A stretch of 64,000 nt of DNA from Dactylorhiza incarnata (Eukaryota > Streptophyta > Magnoliopsida > Asparagales > Orchidaceae), in NCBI GenBank assembly GCA_033032865.1, contig JAWHQI010000064.1, positions 7,006,001-7,070,000 of the forward strand. The letters run 5' to 3'. The notes beneath the pieces are model-generated. The model did no database searches, was not told the DNA's origin, and saw nothing but the letters and a program-made list of their open reading frames with translations. Every line of letters starts with the position of its first letter. The stretch's first letter is position 1. Below are positions 12,301 to 24,300 of this stretch, piece after piece. The position numbers were made by a program, and so were the translations under genes.

Positions 12301-15300
12301 GATGAAATAAAAATGCAGAAAAGAAAGATAACTACTGGGGTTATTGTCATCCCAGCACGACTTATTCTAAATTAAAACGCTTCTAGCTAATGGGCCTATG
12401 AAAAAGAAAATGCACAGGTAACTGCTCTAATATGCGTGTAGGTAGCGGGTATCTATACGGAGAAAGAACAGTCACGCCTCTACCCGAATATAGATAAAAC
12501 CTGCCCATCACAGGTAGAGGGAAAAGAAAGTAAGAAGAGGAGGAGGCCTGGTCCTCACTCATCTTACCAAAACTATCCTTGCCCAGCAAGGTATCGTCTG
12601 CAGCAGGTCCGCAGGAGGAGAAGGCAATGAGTGGAGCTTCCTCAACGGAGGGGGAATAAACCTCCTCACATGAGAGGATACTCTCATCATTGACTTGAGC
12701 AAAAAGCTCCAAGTCCTCCTGGGGCACCTGTAAAGACTCAACCTGCACAGGCTCGGAAGAAGAAGGGGGGTCCAGAAAGAAACGAGAAGAAAAACGTAAA
12801 TCATCAACAATCTGGGGAGTGATCCCGGTTTCACTCCCAGCAAGATCCAAGGGTAGATCACTATCATCATCGTAAATATCATAGCAAGCGGGACTTGAGA
12901 ACTCAGGAGCCTCAGTGGTGATTTGGACCTCCTCGTCCCATGAAGAAGTGCAAACCTCCTCATCAGAGAGAGTATCCTCCTCATCCCACCGAGGTGCATC
13001 ATCGTGTTCAAAGTATTCATTCTCCCCCTCAGGGAAAATGACATCCTCATCCCACTTTGGATCACCCTCCGAGTCAGAAGCATCACCCAACTCCTTTACT
13101 TCGATAGGATCATAAAGAATGTGTAGAAAAATCTTGCAAAGAAACTGGAGGGACAAAAATATTCGGTTCCTCCGCAAAAAGATCTGCTAAAGCCTCTCCG
13201 ATGGAAAGAATACTTTCCTCATCATACTCAGGTGCATCTAGGAGCTCCCATTCCTCTCCTTGTTGGCTAACAGATGAGTGATCATCATCACTGGGAGTGA
13301 AGCCATAAACAGGGAGTGAGGAGTCCGTGCACGAGACAAGCTCAGGGGTAGAGGGCACAATTGCCTCCATGGGTAAAGAATGAGTGATAGGGACAATGTC
13401 GTCATGAGTGGAGGAGCGGCGGTCAGGATTGAAAAGACGCGGACAGTCCTTCAATTCATGACCCTCTCCTCGACACAACAAGCAAACAATGTTCCTACAC
13501 TGCCTAGCATTTAACTCATTCATTTGGTCCAAATAATAAACCATCTTGTCATTAAAGCTAGGTGAAATATCCCATGACGACATTATCAATAAAAGAGTAG
13601 ATACAATGAAACTGAAATTCTTTGCAAGGGAATCTACACAACTAAAAAAAAACTCCTTGAATAAAACTTGCCTAAAACTTCAAAATAGGGGGGAAAGAAA
13701 TAAAAACAAACAACAGAAGATTAAAAGGCAAACAAAAATAATAATGCGGCTATTCACAAAGAAAGAACCTCTATCTCTTGTCTCCCTCTCAAGAAAACTC
13801 ACACGACTGTGGTCCCCGGCAACGGCGCCAAAAACTTGATGCGTGTCGGCAAGTGCACCGGTCGCGCAAGTAATAAAAATGGGGAAAATCCCCGAGTGTC
13901 GGTCTCTTGAGGAACACAGTAAGGTGGAGTTTATTATCGAGGAAGGACTTGAGATCGAAGCCCGGCGGTAGGTGGAATGCGAACGAAAGGGGCTTTGAGG
14001 TTTGCAAACAAAAGTAAATACTACACCTACTCCTATGCAATGCCGCTATGCAATGCTTCGGTCGGCGGGATGGAAACTAGGCAGGCCTTGAGCGCGCTGC
14101 GTCGAAAGGGCGGATGGACGAGAAGGCTTACGGATTGAGGGGGTCGCAAGCACCTCTTCGACAAGCACGCCACTAGCAATTGCTAGTGCGGCACCGGACA
14201 TGGTGGTGGAGCGGAAAATCGATGGGGGCGCACCTCATTAACACAAATGAACAAAATGATTTCATAGATATGAAATTAACAATACTAACATAGTTCATAG
14301 CGTTCATCATCAAGATAAAGAGAGTACAAACAAATACAACCACATAAGTAGAAGAAAAAGGCAAGAGATACGACCGAATCCGGAGTCTCGTTGTAGATTC
14401 ACGGTAGGAAGCACCGGGTTGTCAATCCGCGTCCTAGCGCGGTCCCAACTGCGTCCGGGGTAGAGGAGGGCTGTCACAACTCCCAATGGACCCGTCTTCT
14501 CCAGCGATTTACCATCCGGTCACGTCTAGTGCGAAGAACTTCTTCCTTAGCGATCAAAATGAGTGTAGAATCTCTTCTTTCAAGCCCTTGGATGATGGAG
14601 GAGGCCTAGGGGGTGAAAAACCTCTGGAAATGGCAAAAACGGCGGACTGAACGGAGTCCAAATGCGTAATCCCGACCTAATTCGCGATCAGGTCATTATA
14701 TAGGCGCTGAATTAAACAGCGCGCACGGTCATTGGCGCACGACCAGTGGTCGTGCGCACTAGAATCCTGTGATCGTGCGCCTGTCTGGGTAGAACCTGCA
14801 AGAAACGGAATTTATAGAAGATAATGTTCGCACGACCAGTCGCGCACGACCGGTGGTCGTGCGCACTGGCGTTGGTGGTCGTGCGCACAGCACCAAACAG
14901 AACTCGTGAAAAAAGGGTTAAGTGCACACGATCAGTGGCGCACGACCAGTGGTCGTGCGCAATAGAACCGGTGATCGTGCGCAGTGTTCCTGTGCAGAAT
15001 TGCACCGGGAACACCTGCACGACTCCCATTCCAGCACAACCACTAATCTACCCACTGAAGGTGGCACTTAACAATACATGAAAGCTAATGATGAAGATAA
15101 ACAAGAAATAACACCAAAACGAGCCTAGAAGTGCACATAGCAAGGAATAACAAATATAAGCTAAAACAGGCTAAAGTGCAGTGGAATGACTAGAAAAACG
15201 GCCCAGATGAGTCCATAAAAGTGTATATGATCAGGACTCATCACCTATATGTCTATATAGGAGATTTTCTGATTCGTTTCTTATACCGTATTTTACAACT

Positions 15301-18300
15301 TGCTCTCGCTCCTACGACGACCTTCTTCGTGATTCTACTTTCTTGACGTTTGCTTCATCAAGTGAGAGTTCAGGTGTTCTGTGCTGAGTGGCGGACCCAG
15401 GAATTTCATTCGACCCGGGCACCAAGTAAAGGATATAGATTTTTGATAAATTTTTTAAATCAAAATTATTAATTTTAAGTGCCAAGAAAATGAAAGAAAA
15501 CAACCAAATTTTAAATATAGTATATATTATAGAACAATATTAATAATCAAAAATTTTGATTCAAAATACATACCTTCTTCGTGATTGTCTCATTGCTAAT
15601 AGTCTTCACAATATCCTTCTCAATATAAGCAATTAAGCAGTCGTTCATCCACTCATCTCTCATTCTGTTTCGCAAACGAATCTTTATTATCTTCATTGCC
15701 GAGAACATCCTCTCAACAGTAGCAGTTGCAACAGATAGTAAACATGCAAACTTCAGAAGTCGATAAACCAGCTGATAATGATCCTGCATCTTTAGCTTCG
15801 ATATACTCCAACCAACCTTTAAATTCACTAAACCAATCTTTATTAAATCTTCGAGCTTTTTGTCCCATTAAAGTTTGTAGAAATTGAGCTAAACGTGGTT
15901 GACATGACCCATTTTGTAAGTAATATCTTCTCACTGAATCTTGAACATTAACTTCATAACTTGATATCGGTTGCCGCAAACCAAGATCTGTGGGTAAGTT
16001 CTGTAAGTTAAACTCGATTCGAGGCCTCTTACACTCTAAGTTCTTTGCTACTGATTTTGAAAAAAACTTCTCCATCACAACTCACAAGTCACAAACAACA
16101 ATTGAATCCCTATTAAATGACATTCATAAGCAAATAAGAAATAAGAAACACTGCAGGAATCAATCTCAAATTATACCAGAAGAGGAAGCTTCATAAAAAT
16201 TGCAACATGCACAAAGCAGAATGAAAAAAAATATGCAGATACTAAAAGAAAGTAGATCTCATTCAAAGCCAGGAGATCTGGTACTCCTTAAAATTCATCC
16301 TAATATTTCACGTTTCATTGCTTAATCCTCATTTCCTCTGCCATTTTTTCAAACCAAATCATTTTGCCATTTTTTCAAACCTCTGCCATTTTTTTTAATC
16401 TAGCAAATCTATAAGTTGAGATTAATATGGATAACAAATCTAGCAAAATCTAGCAAAATAATTTGGAATGGGTGTCGGCGAATCTATAACAAGCACATCT
16501 GAGCTGGAAGATATCATTATGATTTATGAATCTAGATTATGAATCCCAAATCTAGCAAATCTAGCAAAATAAATCATAATGCAAATCTATATGTTGAGAT
16601 ATGAGCATCGATATCACTGGATATGAGATTCATAAAAACTGCAGGAATCAAGCGACAACCACGGAATACTGCAGGAATCAGGAGACTAAGGAGAGGAATA
16701 GCCGAATAAAAATCTGGAATCGAAGATATATACCTCTAAGTCTCTAACCTCAGAGCCCCTGATTCCTGAAGCCTGAAGAGTGAAGAGTGAAGGCAGACCG
16801 CAGACGAGGAAGTTAGGGCAGAGCTGGCGGCCGCAGTCAGTCGACGTCGGGGATGGCGTCTTCTTTCCCGTTGGCGCGTCGAAGTGGAGACTGGACTGGA
16901 GTCGGCATCGACACTCGGCGAGTCGGCGGCGTCGGCGGACGGTGATTCGCAGTCTCGAACTCTCGCAGATCGCAGTTGAGCGCAGCGCAGGAATGGCGAA
17001 CTAGGGCTAATCGCGAAAAAGAACCGAAATTGACAACCGCCTGTAGCAAATCGCGAATATTTGGACCCGGGCACGTGCCCGGGTGTGCCCATACTTGGGT
17101 CCGCCGGTGTGTGTGCTTCTTCGGTGTCCACAGACATCGAAGTTTTCGGGATCTAACCGTGTGTTGTACCTTGGAGGAGTGAGCATCGGTTGAAAGTCCT
17201 GCCAGAGGATGGTACAACCTTTTTAGGGCAGTGATCACACGCCTTACCCAGACTCAATTCTAAATTATACACTATTCTGATTTTCTTTATTTCTCATCCA
17301 TATGTTTTACAAGTTTTTATAATCTTGTTATTCAAGATCTATTGTAATTATAATTATCTACTGCATTTATTAAAAACAAAAAAAATATATACTATTTCGG
17401 AATGTAAATAAAATATTCCAACACTACGTTCACAACTGTCACCGCCGCACTAAAGGGAGCCTTAATCAATGGATCTAAGGCACTGGGAGCACTGACAAAG
17501 AACCGACATTTTTATTAATCAACATTTTCATTAATCATTGAACAATTCAATTGCATCTATTTTTGCTTCAAGTTTCTCTTCTTGTTTCTTGCAGCAGTGG
17601 GAAAGAAGGTGTGATGCCTGGTGAATATTTTAATTAAAGGAAATAAACATTTGCTCTTAAAAATGATTTTTTAATATTGAACACTCAAATCAATTATTTA
17701 TATAATGCGATGATATCCGAACTACGTGTTTGGCTATCTGCTCTAGCCGCTATCCGCGCCATCATCTACTGCACATCCTCTCCCTAATTATGTTTCCATA
17801 CATCGCCTCTACTCTGATTTGCGCAGGTTTGAGAGCTCTCTATCTTCTATTTCCACTCCCTCTTCTATGCAGGAAACCCTTCAACATCCAGGGTGGCGTA
17901 CGACAATGGATGAGGAAATGACCGCACTTTTGGCTAACCACACTTGGGACCTTGTTCCTCTTTCTCCTGATCAACATACAATGAGCTGCAAGTGAGTATT
18001 CATTGTGAAGCATCATCCGAATGAGACCGTTGACCGCCTCAAGACCCGTCTTGTTGCCAGAGGTTTTACTCAACAACATGACTTTGATTATGATGAGACC
18101 TTTTCTACGATGGCAAAATTCAACATTGTCTGTGTCCTACACTCACTTGTCATTCATCGTCATTGAACGCTCTATCAGCTTGACATTAAAAACGCCTTCC
18201 TTCACGGCGATCTTGTGGAGACTGTGTACATGCAACAACCTCCTGGTTATACAACCACGGGGGAGTCCCTTGTCTGTCATCTGAAGAAATCTCTCTATGA

Positions 18301-21300
18301 CCTCAAACACTCTCCACGAACATGGTTTGAGAAGTTTACTCGGGTGGTTCGTGAGTTTGGCTTCGCCCGAAGCTTGACAGACTTCTCCCTATTTATTCGA
18401 CAACGTTCATGTGACACAGTGATTCTTTTAGTCTACGTTGATGACACCCTTGTTACTGTTGATGATCTTCCCGGCATCACCCAAATCAAGTAACACCTTT
18501 CCTCTAATTTTCAAACTATGGATTTGGGACAACTTCGCTACTTCTTGGGAATTGAAGTAGCCCGACGACTTGATGGTCTTGTCCTGTCTCAGCGAAAGTA
18601 TTGTCTCGATCTACTTTACAATGCAGGCTACTCTGGATGTAAGCATATGGATACACCTATGGACGCAAATCATCAGCTTCGTGCTCATGGCTCGAACTCT
18701 GATCAATTTCTCCTTAATCTGGAGTATTATCACCGCCTTGTTGTCAAACTAATCTATTTACTGTCACACGACCCAACATTTTCTTTGCGGTCGGTATGGT
18801 CAGTCGCTTCATGAATACCCCTCGGGTTTCTCATCTTTAGGTCGTTGAGCGTATTCTTTGATACTTGAAGAATTTTCCGGAACAAGGGATGGTACAAGTA
18901 GGCCTTCTACTTCTCTGTCTCTCATTGCATATTGTGATGCTAATTATGTTGGGTCCCTGGACGATTGTCGGTCCACGAGCGGCTATTGCATATATTTTGG
19001 TGGGAACTTGGTTACTTGGCGAAGCAAGAAGCAGACTGTGGTTGCTCGGTCTTCAGCTGAAGCGGAGTATCGCTCCATGGATGCCGCCGTCTCAGAACTT
19101 ACATGGCTAGAAAGTCTCCTCACTGATTTATATGTCAAACTTTCATCACCGGTTGTTCTCTTTTGTGATAATCAAGCTTCGATTCACATCGTCGAGAACC
19201 ATGTGTTTAATGAGCGTACAAAACACATTGAAGTTGATTGTCATTTTGTACGGGAGAAGGTTCAACTTCGGAAACTGATTCTACGACATGTACGGGTTGC
19301 CGATCAAATCTCCGATATTCTCACTAAGGCGTTGTCTCACCCACTATATCAACAATTTTTCTTCAAGCTTGACGCCTATGACTTGTACACTCCAGCTTGC
19401 GGGGGAGTGTTACAAGTTCTAAATAAATAAATCCTATGTATTTAGGCCTATAAGGCCTCTCTCCTCTTAAGCTCCTCTTTTAGTTTCACATCTTGAGTTT
19501 GTATTTAGCGCTCTCTCTATATATATAAAAGGAGACGCATTGTACAATGTATTAAGTGATATATATTTTTATGAGACTAATAAATATTGACCCTTTTATT
19601 CTCTATTTTCACTGTAACAATGGAGAGGACATTAAGGTTTAGCAAAGCTAGTCACATTTCTTGATCATTCTACTAAAAGAAAAGGGATAGGTTGTTGACC
19701 GTGTATGTGAAAAAAAAACTTAATTTTATACTCATGTAAATTAATGTGAATACCTTTGATTATATTCAAAACCATATATTAAACCATGTGTTGGTGACCT
19801 TATTCCATAAGTTTCTACTATTGTTTAATCATGGATCAATCGTTATGAAGAAATGTTTATCTTATGATGTATCTTTGCTAAATAAGGCTCCAAATTGCAA
19901 TAGTAAAAAAGGGCAGCCCGGTGCACAAAGCATCCCCGTGCAACGAGGTCCGGGGAAGGGTCCCTCCCACCACAAGGGTGAAATGTAGGCAAACCTTAAA
20001 ATTAAAAAATCATGCATTTAATTATATTACCTGTACATATGTTTTAGAGACCACGGTAGATTGATTTCAAATAAGTGGAATATGTTTTTTGACGAGAAGT
20101 TGATGAGTAGACTGATTGGAGCCTTTCTCATTAAACCTTGCCTTCTAGATTAAAGTTGATGTTATGTAGTTAATTAATGATATATCAGTTATGAAGCGCC
20201 GACAGTAATTGAGTCATGTTTATAACTAAATTAAGGCTAGATATTGTTGGAACCAGGAAACCGGTTCACAGAGTTCAGACGAAAGGGGTAGCCCGAGTTT
20301 ACTGATCCTGTGGTCTAACACCACGAACCCGATAACAAGAGAGACGAGTCACAAGAGCTAAATACTGGACTGCTGACTGCCTATAAACAACACCCACGAG
20401 TTGCAGCGAGGAGGTCTCGCCACACACCCGAAAGTATATAAGAATTTCCCCTCCTAAAATAAAGACTGCGCTAGACACAAGGAAAACAAAATCTCGGCGA
20501 AATGAGGAACCTTGCGGTGGTTTAGCTGTGTTTCCTGTGTGCCATGAGGTTCTATTTATAGGACTTTCAGACTGGGAGTTTTGAGGTCTAATATGAATAT
20601 TTGTCCCTGCTGAATACTGGATCCGTCATGCAATAAGACTTCGAGCGAGCTGATTGAGGTTGCTAGGAATGATCTCACGAGCTCGAACTTGGTGGTGCGA
20701 ACTCATTGGAGAGCTCCTAGGGAGTTTGCGTAAGGACCTCGCCTAAGCGATCTTGGGAGGATCTCGCTAGCGAGATGACTGACATGCATTGCTAGGCCTT
20801 GGCTATTCTCTTCGTATCTTTGGTGATGTTATTCTTCTTGGTAAATGGTCAAATTTCTGTTGATGTGGCCTATAGTTAAGCTTGGCCTTCTCTTGGAGAG
20901 TATGGGTTGTACATAATCCCCGCTCTTTGCGAGCTCATTTAGAGCTCGGAAAGAATCGTTCGTCCCTTATTCGGCGAGCTGCATCTACCGAGTTGATTAT
21001 GCGAGTTGATAGGTCACGAGTTTTCTGTCTCTATAAATAGAGGGTGATGTCTCTGCAACGTTAACCGACCCCTTTGGCAGGGGACTCCGTGGCGACTCCG
21101 CCCAACGATCTCAGAGCTCAGACTCCTGTTGAGATCGACTCGTCAGGTAGAAGCCTTTCTTCTCGACCTGCGAGTCCCAACTGTCGTCCTTTCTAACTTG
21201 ATCATTCCTTACAACACCCGCTCCTACCGAGACGATTGAAGTCGCGCCATCTGGCGAACCTCCGACAGAGGTTGCGCAATCTGGAGAACCTTTGTCGCAT

Positions 21301-24300
21301 GCTCATGTAGCGGGCGGGACACCGCCGTTGGAGAATACCGAGTGGTTTCTCCCCAGGAAACCACGCGACTGTACCCGCCTCGCTGGACCCCTTTGCCGAT
21401 GCCAGTCGGTTGTCAGAGGAGTTTCCAGATCCTTCCCTTTCCGCGACGCCTGTGACCGTCGTGGTCTCGACAAGCATTTTCCTGCCGAGGTGGTTCCCTG
21501 AGAGACGACGACATTGCCGCCTCCTCCTGGTCCCCCTCCATAGGGGGCCCATCAGATCGGGGATCCAATGCTCTTCCTCCACCGCGAGTTCCTCTGTGAG
21601 CTCCTGAAGAGACGATTTCCTCAGGCGGTGCCCTCCGCGGGTCTCCTTCCAGCGGGAAGGCACCTCAAGTGCCGCCCACGGATCCTTGGGCGGCACAACC
21701 CAGCAGGTCGCGTAGGCGATCTCGATCAAGAGATTGCCCTCGCAATCATGAGCGGTCGAGGCCGCACCGCTGCTCGCCTCGTCACGGTGAGAGGACCTCT
21801 GACCCTCATCTGGGTAGGCGCCCTCTGTTCGTTTTGCTCTAAGGGATGATCCCTTCCTAAGCTTACACTGATTTTTGCAGACCGCGCTCCTTCTCTGGTT
21901 GTCGATTTGCTCGCAGGTTTGGATGCTTCTGCCAGCGAGTTCCGGGCTCGGCTCACCGCTGTCCTCGTCTCCTTCGACTCGCAATTGAAGACGGCTGCGT
22001 CGTGTGAGCCAAATCATCATCTGGCCTCACTGGAGGTTTGAATGGCGAAGGCGGAGGAGTTTGAGTATCGCCTTGAAGGGACGGAGGCAAAGTACTTCGC
22101 CATTCAAGACCTAGAGCGGTGAGTTGCCGATCTGGAGCATCGCCAGAATCTGCAGGAGGACGACCTTCATGGGCTTTATGCGTGTGCCGGCTCCATTGAC
22201 TACTTGTCGCAGATGGCAAAACATATTCGTCGCGGCGAGGAGATGATGGCGAGGGCAAATGAAGAGTTCAGAGCGGCTAACGAGCTAGGTTGGCAAGGTC
22301 GCCATACACAGACCTCGCATCGTCGCGGCCCTATGAATATGCTTTGAAATGTGTTTAATTTCTATATTTCATGTAATATCTTGTTGTAATATAAACACTT
22401 TTATTTTTTACGCCGTATTGGAGACTCTTTATTACTCTCTTATGTATAATGAAATCACTTGTAAGCGAGATTATTTGCCTTTATTCTATGGTGTATTTTT
22501 CTTTTATCAGGTCGCATATTAGCGAGATCTTCCGTATTACTCTTTATGTTATTTTTTGTACTCACTTAGTTAGGTCGCCAATAGGCGAGTTTAGCTTGAT
22601 AAGTCTTTTAACATGTAACTTGTGTCGCCTTAAGGAGAGATGAAAACAAGTTTGCAAGCTAACAGGAGATCAGGCCGCTTGTCGAGTTCGGGGAGGGACT
22701 CGTCAATCCCCCTGATCTCGTGTCGCTAGACCATCCCCCATCTCGGCGCGCACTGGGTATGTGGGTCATGCGTATAAATAGGCAGTCCCAGTGGGATATT
22801 ACATGCGCTTTCGTTTCAAGTGGATTTCAGGCGAGCTGATTTTGGCGAGCTGATTATACATCTTTCCAACACGTCATGTCTGCAGTGGTTGAGACTGAGG
22901 CGGGTCGGCTAAGTTGCGCTGCCAAGTTTTCCAGCCATGGGTTTAAGAGTTCGAAGACCACCGTTGCTGAGCTGGACTCCTTCCAGTCTCGGCACCTTCT
23001 TCCAGGCTTCTTGGCAAGGCAAGACGTGTGCGGGCTCCTTTCCACCTTCCTTCCCAATGAGCTTGCATTCTCGTAGCTCATTTCGAGATGGGGCTGCGAC
23101 TCCCTCTATGGACGGAATTCCGGCATATCTTGCACTACTACGGGCTGGTCCCATCGCAGATCAACCCTAATGGTGTCGCATCCATCATCGCGTACCTCTG
23201 CTTTCTCCGCGAGGAGGGCATTGAGTTCAATCTTACGGTTTTTCGTAAGATCTTTATCATGAGGGCGACCCAGGATGGGGTCGCCTATTTCGGGAGCGTC
23301 ACCCTGAAGCTCCAGGGTACCTATAGCAAGGTCCACCACTAGACCGAAAGATTTGTGTTCGTCAAGGGTGACTTCACCTCCATCCTGCTTCGGCTGAAGC
23401 AGCCAGGTCCTGAGATCTTCAATGTTCCCATCTTGAGGGGACCTCGACTCGCCCTTCACTCCTCCCTTAAAAGGAGGGAGTTTGACGTCGTCCGCTTCTG
23501 CTGGCAAGTCAACAAATTAGCTTTCATCAAACCGGGCGAAGGTTAGTATAGGAGAGATCGCGTTCCACTCGCCATATTTTTTCGAGATGTCTAACGTTTT
23601 CGTGCTTCACCAATGCTCTGGATGCTGAATGAAGGAAGCATGGTAATATGCACATAAATCAAAATGGATTCTTGGGTCTGCCCTCTCTGATGTCTTTGGC
23701 TTTGATTTGAGGGCATGATTCCGCAGCAAACGTGACGGTATATGGGGCCACTATTTCAGTGGTACTCTGTGAGCAGCCACTTTGTGCATTTATTGTCAAA
23801 GGTTAGGTCTTTCTCCTCTGAGAGAAGCCACTTTGTGCATAGTGCCAAGGGTTGTCTGTTTCCAATCTTCCCCCGCCCATACCTGGAATGATTGGGGACT
23901 ATATGGGTTCTGTTGTTGTTGTTGTCTAACGTTTTCGAATGTATTTTCTATAGGTACTCACACGGTTTCTGAAATCTTTCTCCCCCAAATTGCCGAGACC
24001 ACCTCGATCGAGGCAAGTTGGGCCCCCTCCAATCCAACCCAGCGAGACCATTGATCTCGCTAGCATGGAGGAGGACTTTCTTTCTGAGCCACCTCCATCG
24101 TCCGAGGCGGGAACTTCGCGGGCATCAAAGAGGCGGAAGAAAAAAGTCGCCCATAAGAGGCAAGATGATGAAGACGATTCCTTTGGGGACCTCGAGATAC
24201 ATGCCAACTATGGCATGGGGTTTGAGGGAACAAATGTCTTGGACGAGCCCTTGTTGTCCAGGAATCCCTCCCGGAACCAAGTTCACCTAAGTTCATGCCT

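Larger units (their letters stand above)
11267..15243 (-). mobile_element. Truncated Tat/Athila-like Ty3/gypsy element: 5' LTR, gag region, no pol
   Basis: Minus orientation. The 5' LTR is at the right (13838-15243). The adjacent primer-binding site TCCCCGGCAACGGCGCCA (13813-13830, plus sense) is the complement of the TGGCGCCGTTGCCGGGGA site characteristic of Athila/Tat elements. Gag-like frames with a zinc knuckle occupy 12383-13589. The plus-sense phrase CTCCCCCAGACTTAAAC at about 12069 is a purine-rich tract in element sense, as in the 3' interior of this group. No RT or integrase and no left LTR are present; the element ends at the junction 11266/11267. Confidence 0.85.
5563..19613 (+). 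mobile_element. Ty1/copia retrotransposon enlarged by nested insertions
   Basis: The left LTR is 5563-5760 (TGTTACAAG ... TTTTCACA) and the right LTR about 19408-19613, flanked by a near-perfect TSD GTAAT/GTAAC. TGGTATCAGTGCTAGG follows the left LTR as an initiator-Met-type primer site (one mismatch), and a purine tract GCGGGGGAG precedes the right LTR. The order integrase C-terminus (about 6080-6430), RT (17788 on) and RNase H (18858-19400) fits copia. Gag, protease and most of integrase are missing or unrecognisable. About 11 kb of later insertions (about 6430-17780) separate integrase from RT. Several in-frame stops make it non-functional. Confidence 0.88.

Noticed and set aside
16736..17238. 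Overlapping Arg/Ser-rich frames near 16.7-17.2 kb
   Set aside because: They are in the GC-rich 5' region of the hAT element and cross its terminus; no transposase motif.
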